DNA from: Parelaphostrongylus tenuis
Taxonomy: Eukaryota > Nematoda > Chromadorea > Rhabditida > Metastrongylidae
NCBI GenBank assembly: GCA_019055375.1
Contig: JAHQIW010005207.1
Location: forward strand, 105,213 to 169,212
Length of the DNA: 64,000 bases
Direction: 5' to 3'
Part shown: positions 23,001 through 34,620 of the stretch, in pieces
Position numbering within the stretch: the first letter of the stretch is position 1
Layout: every line of letters begins with the position of its first letter
Position numbers and translations under genes: made by a program
Notes under the pieces: model-generated
Database searches by the model: none
Told to the model about the DNA's origin: nothing
The model's input: the letters and a program-made list of their open reading frames with translations, nothing else

Positions 23001-26000
23001 GCTGGCAATTATTGCATAAATGTAATCGACAGGAAAGTCTCGTTAATTACTCACCGTTTTCTTTATATGGGTCCTTCAGTTGTTATTCGGGACCAGTAGC
23101 ACACAATTTTGCGCAATAGCACACAATTTGTGCAGGGTTTACCTGGCTGAGATCAAAAAATCTGCCTGGGATATGCCATGAGATTATTTGTGATAATAAA
23201 AAAGCTAGCCTTGCGGTTCATTTGTACTGCAAACTGCATAATACGTAGCAGTGCTAAAGACGATGACTGAATGAGTTTGGGTAGAGTTTAGCGAATCACT
23301 TGTATAGTATGCAGAGACGAATACAATGGTGAAAAGGTAGACCATTGTGCTCGTATAAAAGAACACTTAGCCGGAAAATCTAAAATCACCCGCATACTCC
23401 ACTAAGCGCGCATAAGGTACAGACACTTAGCAAGAGAAATTCAAAACAGACGTTGCCATCCTTGCACAGGAACTTAGGATATTCGGTCGTAAGATTTCGA
23501 AACGTTTTGGATTGCCAAATATCCAAATATCCCATAGCAAGTTGCGAGGATGAGTCATCACAAGTGGTTTCACATCATAATTCGGACTGAATTTTTCGTC
23601 TGAGTAGAAAAACCCTTTGCAAATGTAAGATTCTGTACGACTGAACTTCAATCACAACTGGAATAAATCCATAACAAAGAAAACGCGATTCTTGAAAGGA
23701 GCTTATTACTGAAGAAGTGTACAAAAATTTGAATATCGTGATTTCTTTCTGCTGTGGTTTTAAAAGCGCTTGGCTGATTGGAGTGCATGGCAGTTCGACT
23801 TCACCAGGTTCTGAAGGAAGCGAAACTGCCGAAGCGGTACCAGGTGTCGCACTGTAGAGAAGTTTTGTTAACAATCATGTGTCTGCTCACTAGGAAAATA
23901 GTGAGTTATCTGACCAATGACGAGGTTAATAGGCATTCGGTTTCAAGAATTATCTCTTCTCAGTCAAAATTAAAGTAATATTCACTAATAGAATAAAGGA
24001 AAATATTTTTTTGCAGATGGGCGAGATAGCGCCGCGATTAGTGATGTACTATATCAGAAGCAAAATGAGCAAAGTGCTGATTCGATCCCTTCCGTCAGCT
24101 CTTTTCAAGTCGACAAATAAACGCTTAGGAACGCGTTAACTCGGCTACCTCCAAGACTGCCAGGAGAATCGCCTCGACCAGTCCTGTACGGCATTAATAA
24201 GGATAACGATTTCCTCAAGCAGCAACTAGCTGAATCAATATTTGGAGTATTCAAAAACCCTTGTAAAGAATGAATACGAGGAAACGAATGGAATGTAAGT
24301 GCTGGGATCCACGCAGCAAATTGTGGTGACGAAGCGTGTGAAAATGAGATAAAAACAATGTTTGCAGAATTTGTAAAGTGTTTTAGTTAAAATATACCTA
24401 AAGATGTTGAGTGATGTGCAAAACTCTCCGCGTCAGGCGTATTCATCCTATCCGCTCGGTGCGTACTCTAACCCTTTGCACTACCGAAGTCTAATTTGTC
24501 ACCACTCTTTCTGCGTTACAACGCATCTATCTGTCAGCAACCAACCGACAGCGGTTAGTATGAGGATGTGAGTGAATGTTCCAAATAAGAGAATAAATGT
24601 CGGAAATCATAATTTCACGAGACTATTTTGGATAGGGTAAACTCCGGGTTCGATTTCCTCCTGACAAAAAAAGTTTAGCACATCACTCAACATCACTGAG
24701 TATATTTTGGCTAGAACACTTAGCAAACTGCGCCGTTACTAGCTACATGGCTTTTTCATACTCCAGTACTTATTAGGACGCTGGCCCAACATTACCACAT
24801 GACAACGAAAGCTACCATTTTCCCGTTTGCGGAAAATTGCGACACTGCATGAAAAAAAACACCCTCCGATCTAAGAATCGTGGCAACTGTCTACGCCGCA
24901 GAACGTAATTGCGGCTGCTCCAGGATTTTAGCAATAATCAACTCTATCAGAATTTAACCACATTCATCTCAGTGAGCACAATGCTCAAAAAGCCTCCGCA
25001 TCTGCGCTCAAATTGGAAGACCTTCGTGGTCGTGGATCATGAATAAGAGATGAGAGTCCGAATCAAGAATGTGCTAGGTTCTATGCAGAATATGATGTCC
25101 AGTCATGTAAAAAAAAATTTCTTCATATACTTGAACATCAGATTCTATATGCTCTTTGCACACTTTCGACAACTTTTCCAACAATTGGGTATCACTATAC
25201 AAAAACAAACAAATATGAATGTAAATTGTTCTCTGAATACTCCGGTGCAACTCGGTTGTAGCAATCCATCTTTCAACCCTTTTAAAACAAACTCTTACCC
25301 TCTCTTCCCTGAATTTTAATAGTAATTCGATAGCTTGAATTTTGGCAATTTTGACACTGCACATCATTTCTCAAAGGCCTCTTTATATCACTACAGCAGA
25401 GAGAATAAAAATAAGTTACGCTATCGCCGCGCATTGTCACGCATCATCACACGTATTTCCATTATTTTTCGTGAAAATTGTTCCTACGTTTTCTAGAAAT
25501 TTTTTAGGCTTTCCGCATCACACTTTTAAAAGAAACTTTGTTCTGTCGTGCAACAAGTCTAGGCTTTTATTTCCACTCTATATTGCCAAACAAACTCTTA
25601 TTAAGTCTAAGCGCTAACAGCTTAAGCGTAGAAATGCGAATTGCAATATTCTTTTCGCTCTCCCAGCGCTCTATAAAGATTCTTTAGATAACAAGACTTA
25701 TCCTCAAAATCATCCCAATTCGTGCTATCAAGTAGATACTGAAAGTCTATCAAAAGACCATTTATAAATTCTAGCCGCTTTGGTGCCATCTGTTGCAAAT
25801 GTTGTGAAGTACTCAGAGCTAAGCAAAAGTTCTGCGAGATTTTTGAAGGTTTAGGTTTGCGCCGAAGTCAGCAATAGAAAACATAAAAACAGTCTTCAAA
25901 GCATAGACTACCATTGCCCACAACCTATAGTCATCGTTATGCAAGATTCCGGATCTGTTCGATGTATCATTCTGGCTGTTGCATTAATGAAGCCATTGTA

Positions 26001-27635
26001 GTACAGAGCAGCGCTTGGATCGCAGGTGGGGTGCGGAAAACTTCGGCGCCGCACAACCCTTCGTTCTCTGTGCTTCGGTGTGCTCATATGGATCTGGCGA
26101 AGTTTCTTGTGGACAAAGTCAAAATCGTGCAACTGGTTGGCAACGGTCCGCTGCGAAACACCAGGCTCTTCAACCAAATCACGAGTGCTCAATGAAGGGT
26201 CAGCATCCAAAACGACTTGCAAGTCAATTTCATTCAGAACAATGCTCGATCAGAATGAGGCTTGTCTTCAAAATCAAAATTTCGTTCCTCAAACGCTTAA
26301 GCCGTCTGCTCATAGTCGATTTTGTCGTCGAACCAGCACCTTCAACCTCATCAATCTCATCAAGGAATTGTTAAACCTTTTTTCCAACAATGGTGGATCA
26401 ACACCACGCATATCTTGCTGTTCAATAGGCATTTTGGATTTGAAATCAATGGATTAGATAAATGTATAGAAGACTATCAACAAAAACGACAGATGTCAAA
26501 AAATGGAACTTTCAAAAGTTTCCCAGAACTTTTTGCTCAACGTGATGTAATCAGCACTCATTCGCACTCCCTTGCCCAACAAAAACTACGCACCGAGTGT
26601 TAAAATCACTTTAATTTTCGCTACTACAGCGCATAAAGGAAGCCTTTTTCAAAATAAGCACAATGTAAAAGTGGACGAGATTAAGGCTGTCTACTGAGTG
26701 CTAGAAGTCTGGAAAAAGCGGAGAAGGCCTTGTTTCTAGAAGGTCAAAATATGGATTCAGGTAACGGAGTTGTACCAATATTTGGAAAACTGTAGGTTTA
26801 ACTTAATTCACTAAGTGTGTATTTTTATGAAACTTGTGCAGATTTTTTTATCGTCTCTATCAAGGCTGAACTTTTGTCCTTGAATGAAATGACTACATAT
26901 TTCAAGAAATGAATCTGAACCGTGTGAAGCAATTAACTGGCACAAATCCTGTCAGCTTGTGAAGGTGATAGAACGATCATGAAGTTTTTTATAGCACTTT
27001 CCAAATATTTTTTTGCGGTCACCTCCAAGTGTATCAAAGCTACTCAGTGCTCTCTTGTCGATTATCAACATTGGCGAGCGTTTCCCTAGTCCAATGCCTC
27101 CCAGTGTATCGAACGAACTCAGCGCTCGTTTTCCCAGACCTAAAACCTGTGTGCCTTCAATCACAACTCTACGAATTTCTCAATAATTTTGAAGTTCAAA
27201 AAGAATAAAGAGATGCTAAGTACTCTATCACAGTACCAGTTACACTATGAGTTTGCTTTTCTTTCGGCTGAAAGTACCCAGAACAAATATCAAATTGAGA
27301 AGGAAACGAATGGGAACGAATTCTCCACGTGCAATATCCGAAAAATACAGAAAATGATTGAATCCATTTTCAACAAGCGATACATTTAAGTCAATAAACC
27401 ACCACATTAAGCTAATAGGATAGTTAATGTAAACATAACTAGGCATTTCTTACTAACTTTGCTCTACGTCCGATGCTTTTCTAGAACACTTTGCCGTGAG
27501 TTTATATAAAATTTTACCTAGACCGGCCAGAGAGTCTATAGAACTCAGTTGTGATCGTTTTCCTAGACCGATGCCACCGAGTGTGTCGAACGACGACACT
27601 CGCCGCTTTTCTTGCTCGCCTAAGTCCAGACTGTC
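19929..27635 (-). CDS. nlp-5: nlp-5-like neuropeptide precursor (three exons seen, 5' exon missing)
   Basis: Secreted neuropeptide precursor, to be cut at dibasic KR sites into several short peptides; the Gly before each KR is the usual amidation donor. Exons read on the minus strand: 27,635-27,518, 27,139-27,023 and 20,086-19,929. They join in frame, each junction rebuilding a Gly codon (G|GT and G|GA). Peptide cassettes in order: VSSFDTLGGIGLG, SQLSSIDSLAGLGLG, ALSSFDTLGGIGLG, a spacer SPMLIID, ALSSFDTLGGIGLG, a spacer DNSFSHDPHE, SLSSFDTLAGIGLG, then a short tail ending at TAG. The S-F-D-[ST]-L-G-G-[MI]-G-L-G core matches what I know of C. elegans NLP-5 peptides. Acceptors are TTTTAG (27,636), TTTTAG (27,140) and TTCCAG (20,087); donors start GTAAAA and GTGACC. 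The signal-peptide exon must lie upstream of 27,635 and was not found. The 6.9-kb second intron carries a mariner, SINEs and a foldback element. The family call is strong; completeness is not. Confidence 0.82.
20090..21525. other. intronic stretch of the nlp-5-like gene
   Basis: No exon with the required phase was found. GTTTCGGTGGTTTCACCTTC at 20,283 recurs at 22,632 and, diverged, at 29,524, so it is probably a repeat end. Confidence 0.4.
21528..21772. mobile_element. foldback family B copy, short
   Basis: Ends TGAGCCTTTCATGAGG (21,530) and CCTCATGAAAGGCTCA (21,746-21,761) are perfect inverted repeats of 16 bp, with GCATAT on both sides. About 235 bp, in the long intron of the nlp-5-like gene. 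Confidence 0.78.
21698..21738 (+). ncRNA. hammerhead-like motif, family B
   Basis: Stem I TACTG (21,698-21,702) with TAGTA (21,734-21,738), five pairs including one G-U. Core CTGATGA 21,703-21,709. Weak stem II. GAAA 21,722-21,725. Stem III ACAC with GTAT, one mismatch. U at the cleavage position. The core is intact, the helices are weakened. Confidence 0.5.
22800..22960 (-). repeat. tRNA-derived SINE, family 2
   Basis: Plus strand shows GGGCGGGATTTGAATCTGCG, CACCCTTTCTGGCGGCG, CGAGCTAACCACTGTACCAC, the complement of box B, the central loop and box A. Confidence 0.6.
24015..24358 (+). repeat. tRNA-derived SINE, family 1
   Basis: GCGCCGCGATTAGTGATG head, box-B-like TGATTCGATCCC, then GCTACCTCCAAGACTGCC and the tail GCTGGGATCCACGCAGCAAA. 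Collinear with 7,848-8,160. In the long intron of the nlp-5-like gene. Confidence 0.68.
24400..24720. repeat. family 2 SINE pair, inverted
   Basis: Minus-strand copy 24,400-24,560 (TTGAGTGATGTGCAAAACTC, then box relics) and plus-strand tail 24,640-24,715 (CCGGGTTCGATTTCCTCCTG, CACATCACTCAACATCA). Confidence 0.5.
25822..26537 (-). mobile_element. internally deleted mariner with both terminal inverted repeats
   Basis: Minus-strand frame 26,222-25,908 gives the transposase DNA-binding region: LDADPSLSTRDLVEEPGVSQ, TVANQLHDFDFVHKKLRQI, then DPSAALYYNGFI joined from further downstream. Terminal inverted repeats about 28 bp: AGCAAAAGTTCTGCGAG at 25,822 and the complement of AGAACTTTTTGCT at 26,525-26,537. 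Length is about 0.72 kb against about 1.3 kb for intact mariners; the catalytic DD34D part is absent. It lies in the long intron of the nlp-5-like gene. Confidence 0.78.
27023..27139 (-). CDS. nlp-5: nlp-5-like exon with two ALSSFDTLGG cassettes
   Basis: 117-nt exon after a 378-nt intron. It encodes GLGKR, ALSSFDTLGGIGLGKR, a short spacer peptide SPMLIID-KR, and ALSSFDTLGG. It ends phase 1 before GTGACC. The missing GIGLGKR end of the last cassette is found at the start of the exon at 20,086, so the split cassette links the two distant exons. Confidence 0.8.
27518..27635 (-). CDS. nlp-5: nlp-5-like exon with the first two peptide cassettes
   Basis: 118-nt exon. It opens after a TTTTAG acceptor with an acidic spacer (DSLDLGEQE) and KRR, then VSSFDTLGGIGLGKR and the start of SQLSSIDSLAGLG. 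It ends phase 1 at G|GTAAAA. The next exon supplies GT, turning the last cassette into ...LAGLGLGKR, a complete repeat unit; this in-frame repair of the repeat supports the junction. Confidence 0.8.
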
Positions 27636-27711
27636 CTAAAAATTGTTAATACATTTGATATATGTTATTCATGTGTAATCTTATAAATCAAGAAAGGAAT
27701 AAAGCTTTTGG

Positions 27712-27905
27712 CGTTGACCAATCCCTGAAGAATGCACCATGCATTCGTCTTCAATTTTTTACTTCGTTTGAGGAGACTGAATGTATCTGACCTTTACATT
27801 GCCTCGCGGTGGCCTCCCGCTGTAGCAATTCAGTGCTGCCTATCATTCCAGACAAATCTGAGACCAGTCTAGTGCCAGTTTTATCAGCCCCGAAGGCATG
27901 GGTGG
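27712..27905. repeat. interspersed repeat, partner of the 6.4-kb copy
   Basis: Collinear with 6,430-6,620 (TCCCTGAAGAATGCACCATG, GAGGAGACTGAATG, TTCAGTGCTGCC, TTCCAGACAAATC). It lies just upstream (5') of the first seen nlp-5-like exon, so that gene's missing signal-peptide exon must be beyond it. Confidence 0.5.
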
Positions 27906-27950
27906 CTTGTTGAGTGCCATAGGTGCTATGAGCGTGATCACCTTTACCTC

Positions 27951-28267
27951 CTAGATCGAAGTCCAAAACAGAGAATAAAACTTTTCCATGGCGACTATGA
28001 GCTACCTCCATCATCATCATATAGCCCAGACGCCGAACAAAATTGCTTGAGCGAGGATAAAGCGAATGCGACAATCTTGACGGAAGTGTTGGAACTTTTC
28101 GAGATCATGGAATTCATAGCCCTCCGTCTGTTCCTGATGAACATCATAGCTCTTTGCGACAAGAACAACTTATGCAGCTTCAGCAATATTTGCTCAACAG
28201 TAAACCCGATGCGATATATTTGGCGTTGTCGCTTGAACATGCAAGATTCTATATTTTTTGGAGTTCA
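27951..28267 (+). pseudogene. unrecognised exon-like block with a frameshift
   Basis: After a CTCCTAG acceptor-like site at about 27,951 one frame reads RSPKQRIKLFHGDYELPP, a serine/proline stretch, and NCLSEDK. From about 28,061 the coding character moves to another frame: DGSVGTFRDHGIHSPPSV, then RQEQLMQLQQYLLNS and LALSLEHARFYIFWSS, up to a GTGAGA donor-like site at 28,268. Codons of the form purine-N-pyrimidine dominate in both frames. One inserted or lost base near 28,050-28,065 would unite them. I do not recognise the family. It could be a broken exon or a sequencing error in a real gene. Confidence 0.35.
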
Positions 28268-28397
28268 GTGAGAAATTGGTATATAAAGCGAAAGACGGAA
28301 TACGTTCGATGCTGCTCCCTAGTGGTTCATCATTAAGAGAGAACATATCGAAAGAAATTCACGTGTCTGCTGTCGACATTGTCCGGTTATCGTAGAG

Positions 28398-29086
28398 ATG
28401 ATCATATTAGCCTGAAGAAATGGATTCTTGCGGCAGTGCCATTAGCTTGCTATGGTGACGTCTCTGCGTGTTCATGCATGGCTGGAACTTTTTCGGAAAA
28501 ATCACTGGAATGTGTGCAGTGGGTCTGGGCCTTAGTGGATGCAGAGGTGAAGAAAGAGCTCGGAAAGATGAGAAATATGAACGAGTTGTTGATGAAAGGT
28601 GAAAGAGTCGAGCGTCATAACCATACGACAATTGTCCCCTTTCTACAACCAATTCTTGGGATAATGTTCGGATTCAGCTCAAGCTATGTGGACGATACGA
28701 ACTTCGCAACTGAAGTTGAGTCTTTATGATGTGGCTAGAACGTGCTCATCCTGATGCATGAGAGCCAACGAGTCATATAATGCGGCTCGAGCACAATATG
28801 GGCATGTTGATGAATGCTTGATGTCGTCGTCATTTTTTTTTCTTCTTTTGCTGATGCTAGAAGTCATGGAGATCGTCCAGAGTATCAAATTGCCTAGTAC
28901 GAAATGTTGTCGACGAGTGCTCGTAGTAGCAAGCATTAAGGAGGAACCGTTACCCATGAATGGGGTGGGTATGAATTCTGAATTACTTTTGTCGATTTCC
29001 AGCGATGAGGGTTCAACTTTTTACATTTACATATCTTCAAGACAGGCGTTTAATCATTCAGTTTTACGAATTTTGAGCTTGAAATG
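28398..29086 (+). pseudogene. coding-like remnant downstream of the 28.0-kb block
   Basis: Several short runs look like protein in shifting frames: GCRGEERARKDEKYERVV near 28,545-28,600, WLERAHPDA followed by a stop and HIMRLEHNMGMLMN near 28,732-28,820, and an open frame 28,758-29,087 containing SIKEEPLPMNG. Scattered stops and frame changes suggest a decayed multi-exon gene continuing the block at 27,951. The LEHNMGML and LSLEHARF strings may be related copies. No family recognised. Confidence 0.25.
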
Positions 29087-32000
29087 ATTCCATGGTACAT
29101 TATGATGAATAGTCTGATTTCAAGAAGTAGTTTACTTTTGATATTGAATTATAGGCACATTCGATCCACAAATCGAGAGTATGAAAGCGTATCTCAGAAG
29201 AAAGCATGGGAATTGCTGTGGCACTGAATTGATTGACAATGGGACATCTGCTCATTGCCACACACTTATAACAAGAAGGTTACTCTCAATTTTGTTTAAA
29301 ATCAAGGTACGTTGCATTAAATAGATATGCGCCGTTCAAAAAAGTGTTATTTGAAGTTTACTTATAAAAAATCGAAGATTTCGAAAATTTTCTGAAGTGC
29401 TTTCTATCATTTTCATTGAAAAAACAGATATACTTTTTTTAATTTGTCAATTATCGAGCGATATATTTCAGAAGATTGTTTTTTAGCCTTTTCGAAGTTT
29501 GATATAAGCAGTGGCTTAGGTATGGTTTTGGTGGCACCGCCTTCATCAGAATTCTGGGTCCCATTTTGAGAAAAGGCGACCGAAGAATGTGAAGACCCGA
29601 CAACATGAAATTTTGTCTAAATCATTTCACAGTCGATGGCTTGCTGCTTTCTATTAATTGGATTAAAATCTAGAACCTTACTACTGACTACTTTTAGCGG
29701 TGGTGTTATGCTACAGATATATACTATTGTTGAGTGATATGCAAAACTTTGAAAGGTGGACGGGATTCGAGCCAACATCTCACCCTTTCTGGAGGTGCGT
29801 GCTAACTATTCCTTACCGGCTCTCGTTCTGCCATCGTTACATAATCGAAATTAATTTTTTTGAAATATATTAAATTCATAAAATCGAGGTGATGCTCTTC
29901 CCTTATTCGCATCAATGTGTAACCCCTTGGGAAAGAAACGTTTTCTGCGTAGGCTCAGAGCTTCAGCAATCATTCGGTGGCATATATCTCAAAAACTTCA
30001 GTGATGCATTATGTTTTCAAAATGTCCTTTTGATGTGATGTAACAGTGAGAACAAAACTGTGTATCACACTCAGGCACTTTTCGCTGGACAAACCTTCTA
30101 CTTCAAATTTTTGGCTATGACTCGATAGCTTGAAGCTCGACAGTATCAAAAGTACACTTGGATCTTTGAAAATCTTTTACTGCGCTGTAGCACCCAAAGA
30201 AAATTAGGTTTTGCATTCGGTGCGCATTCTTTGTAAATGGGATTTTTCAACATAACAATTATTTGATAGCATAAATTTGAACGATTCAGAACCTGAGTGC
30301 GTAAAAACTTTATTCTATCGTTCTGTGGGCTTAGACTTCACATTTTAATTTCAGTTTCATTTCACATTGCCAAATGAACCCTCAAAACGCTAAATGAACG
30401 AATCGCATATGAACATGTAGAGGGAATCTCGTAGTATCAGACTGATATTTTTTGAAATTCTCTTGGAGCAAACAAGAAACCCTAGATTGGGTAGCAAAAA
30501 TCGCACGCCACATGTGAACGCTCTGTGCGATGAATCAACAGTGCGATCGATTTAACGTCCATACCGAAGCATAGAACGCGAGCCGAATGCGACATTTAGT
30601 ATTCTGTTGCCTAGTACAGCACAATAAAAAGTCTTTTTGAAAAACCGCGTCTACCAGTGAAATTGACGAGTATTAAGCTAATGAATCATTACTGAAAATC
30701 TGATTGAAAGGCTCTTTCCAGCGATAAATGCTTTATTGTTATACAATCCAGAGAAAAATATCTAAGTGTTGAACTTGATCTAATTCATATTGTTAAAATG
30801 CACTAAGAAGTCATTCAAAAAGCGAGGTACAACTCAGGATTCTTGGAATATAAGCCATCGAATGAATATTGAATCTTCGAATAAAGCTAGGAAAGAGTTT
30901 TCCCCAAGGTGTTGAAGGGAGATCCAGAGAGAAGAAGAGTACAGAAGAGGTTTCCAAAAAAAGTTGATAAAATGAAAAGGTTTATGTAATAATATACAGC
31001 CGAGAGTCATCGACTGTAAAAAGACTCAGACGAAATGACACGTTGTCTGGTCCTATTATCCTTCGATCACCCCATCTCTAATAAGGGGCGCATGGCTCCT
31101 ATAATGGCGACCTCGTCGAAACATATGAACCCTACTGATCTAACAAACCTTGGATAGCGTTAGAAGTGGTCTTTTAAAATATGTTGAAGCTCTAAATAAG
31201 AGGTTTTCAAAAAACAATAGATAAAGTGGCCATCACAAGTGAGTTGTTCGGGGACCGCTAAACTCTGCTCGTTTCTGTCGCATGCTAAACTCTTTCGATG
31301 AGCTCCCTTCATGCCAAAGAAATAAAGAGCACGCTACGCATGTGATTTTTCTCTAATTTTAAGGTTTTCGATGGGCTACGTTTGCATCGTTGACTCATCC
31401 TGTTTACCATTATCGGTGTCTCTAAAAGGAAATATCGAAGCCTTTCTCAGCTTTTCAGATGATGAGAAAAGCGATTCAGCATTAAAAGCTTCCTTACACA
31501 AAATCAGAGAGTTTGAGAGACATCAATAAAACTCCTTTAAAAAAACTAAAATTATCAGAAAGTTTCTAGGCATGGAAAAAAAGTTAGATAAAGTAATTCC
31601 AAATTATTGAGAGAATTTTGCGACTTTAGACTCTAAGATAATGCTGGATTCAAAAGTCGCAATGTGATACACCAGGGTTGCCTTACAGATTCATTCAGTG
31701 TCCATGTGACATAAGCATGTTCTCAAATCATGGGTAAAGATGCTTGAATGACTTTGGATGTATCACACACGTGCTCTTAACAACATCCATCCTCTCTTCC
31801 ACAATGCGGCGAAATTGCAAAGTACACGGAGACGACTCAAACATTCACCTCAAACAAACAAAATTTTGCCTACTCATGGTTGCTTCATGCCATGAAAAGT
31901 TGAGGTAGAGTCCCACACACGAAAAGTGTAATTTACTTTGAATGCTTCAAGTAGGTGGAATCTATTCAGCAGTTTTGACGCAAAACAAAAAGAAATAGAG

Positions 32001-33145
32001 ATTTTACTGTTATTGTCTCAATTCCACTTATTCACTGCTTATACGTAGTCGAAATGGTAGACCTTATCAGCATAATTGAAGAGCTTACCATAGAGAAAGC
32101 CGCATGCGCAAATATAAGCAGTGAAATCGCTACAGTGAGCATGGAGTACCTAAAGATGACTAAAGTTCTTTTTGACAATAAGAAAAATTGCGATTACGAC
32201 AAAAAACATCATAAAAAGCCCTTCAATAAATGAAAGGTTAGTCGAAGTGGAACATGAGAAAAGCTGAGATCAATACTGTACACACAAGCTATAATGTTTC
32301 GAAATTGAATGTTTGAGATAGAAGGCAATTTTAAAGAACATGTAGGGTAAAACACGATTATCAAAATACAGAACGACATTGGGAGATCAAATGGACTTTT
32401 AAGTATATAAACAACAAGAAATTTACATTCTTAATTTCATTAGCTCAACTATATTTTCAATATTTAACGTTTCCTTTTGAACGTTTAAGTTTAAAACCTA
32501 CTGGACAGCTAATTTTGAGAAGTTAAAAGACGATTTGAGTTAAGAATCATTTTGTAAGCTTCATAGGGTGCTTGCAGGCCTTCCATGCAACTCCTCATTT
32601 CTGATGCTGCTTTCTTGATGGTTGCACATATTTTTTTGATTTTCTAGGGTATTATAGGAGTCAAAAACGCGGTACTCTCTGATAAGGTTTTGTCGTTCTG
32701 CTGTAGGTACATAGATGAATCCTCGAAGACGTCATTCCAATTTTATATTTTCCTTAGCAAAAAGTTAAGACAAAAATCTATATCTTATCTTTTAGTGCAA
32801 ACGCAATCATCAGACCGCATTGGCCCATCATATTGTTTCACTGTACGAAAACACGACTTCTCAAACGCTTTCGTAATCGGATTATGACCAGAAGAAGAAT
32901 AAAGTTCAAAAACATAAGTTCTGTTGTACTCAAAGCTCGAATTTATCTTTCTGGACGTTGAAATGTTCAACCTGTACAATTTTTTGTAGTTCTCAAGGGC
33001 ATTGGCTTCAATAAGTGAAATTTGTTTTGAGGTAAGATATGATTGTCAATAATTGAAGAGCACCACTACTTTTGGCTCACGTGATTGTAAACAATACGCA
33101 TAGTCGTAGTCCAAAAAATAGTGAGTATTTTTGTGACGATAACAT
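28730..33145. other. mostly AT-rich DNA without a recognised gene
   Basis: Beyond the coding-like remnant ending near 29,086 and the SINE at 29.7 kb, I see only repeat traces (30,600-30,670) and no coding frame. Confidence 0.4.
29724..29840 (-). repeat. tRNA-derived SINE, family 2
   Basis: TTGAGTGATATGCAAAACTT tail, GGACGGGATTCGAGCCAAC (box B complement), CACCCTTTCTGGAGGTGCG, then the box A complement. Confidence 0.58.
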
Positions 33146-33149
33146 CATG

Positions 33150-34300
33150 TGGTCTGGAGAAAGCCTTTGATTCAGTGGAAACAGAAGCGGTCATAGAGGC
33201 TCTGGATAACCAGGGCGTCCCCTACTCGGTACACAATGGTCCTTCGTGAGCTTCATAAAGATTTCACAACCAAAATATCTCCATTCTACAACAATATCAA
33301 CATTGACGTAAGAAGAGGGGTTCGACAAGGCGATATAATTTCGCCAAAACTATTCACTGCCACCCTACAAAACGTCATGCGAACATTAGAATGGGACGAT
33401 ATGGGAGTGAAAATTGACGGTCGAAAATTAAACCATCACCATCTTCGCTTTGGTTATGATATCGTCCTCATAACACCAAGCATCAGCCAAGCTGAACGAA
33501 TTTTAACCGACTTCGACAGCGCCTGTGCAAAAAATTTCAAAAACTTTAACTACACCTAACGAAAACAATGTTCATGAGGAACGGATGGGTTTTGAATGCC
33601 CCATTCGCGCTCAATGGAACGACAATCTCCGAATGCTCCAGTTACGTCTATCTAGATTGCGAAAGCAACATGATGAACGACCTAGTTCATAGCAAGACCA
33701 GAGTTGAGCAGGAGGAAACGAGCGGCTTGGCGAACGATCAAGAGCATCGAAGATGTAGTGAAGAGGACAAAGAACATCCGACTTCGTGCCCACCTTTTCG
33801 AATCAACGATCATCCTTGCCTTAACGTATGCAGCAGAAAGCTGGTCGCTACACAAGTAGGATGAAGGATCACTTAGCGTTATCGTACGCGCAGTCGAAAG
33901 GTCGATGCTAGGAGTATCCCGTATCTCGCACTTGAAAGAATTTCCTAAGTTCCGATCTACGTCAACGATTGAAATCAGAGCGCCGTTCTACACGCCAGGA
34001 TATCGTAAATAAGGTGGGCCGAACATGTGATGCGCCTCAAGGACAACCAATGGACGAGAACCGTTACCGACTGGATTCCTCGGGACATCAAGCGCACTAA
34101 AGGAAGACCTACCGACCTGCTGGTCCGATTTCTTCACGAAGGCTATAGAAGAGAGATATGATGATCAGCGAAATCCCTAGAGCGACGAGGACCCACTGGG
34201 CTACTCTTGCATGCGATAGAAGGAAAAATGGAAGTGTTGCTGGTATCCGCTCGAGTCACTCGACGATTAACGGGACGACAGGTTACAGGTGATCATCATG
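33150..34300 (+). mobile_element. 5'-truncated RTE copy (RT 3' half to end)
   Basis: Begins within RT motif A (KAFDSVETEAV) and runs to the 3' terminus. It keeps the intact GVRQGDIISPKLF motif B that is frameshifted in the 57-kb copy. FADD has become FGYDI with an inserted His codon, and there are several frameshifts (near 33,540 and 33,690). It was probably cut short at insertion, as is usual for LINE-like elements. Confidence 0.88.
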
Positions 34301-34620
34301 TGGATATTGTCTGAAAAAATTTGACCTGCACTTGAAAAATGAGGATCTGAGAACATTTTAATTTTTCTTCTTCCTATCGCCCCAAAATGATTGACTAATG
34401 CATGTTAATATTATTACCAAATTAGCAGGTTAGAAGCAACTTATCGAAGCTAATGAAGTTTCATAAAGTTATGGCTATCTTGTCATTTTGGAGTATATCA
34501 GAATCTAACATAGAACGTCAATACGACAACAAATTCATTGTTCGCAAATGATGAGACAAATAAAGCGAGCTAAACGAAATGAAGATCAAGGCAGGTATGG
34601 AGCAAAGTCATTCCATTATT

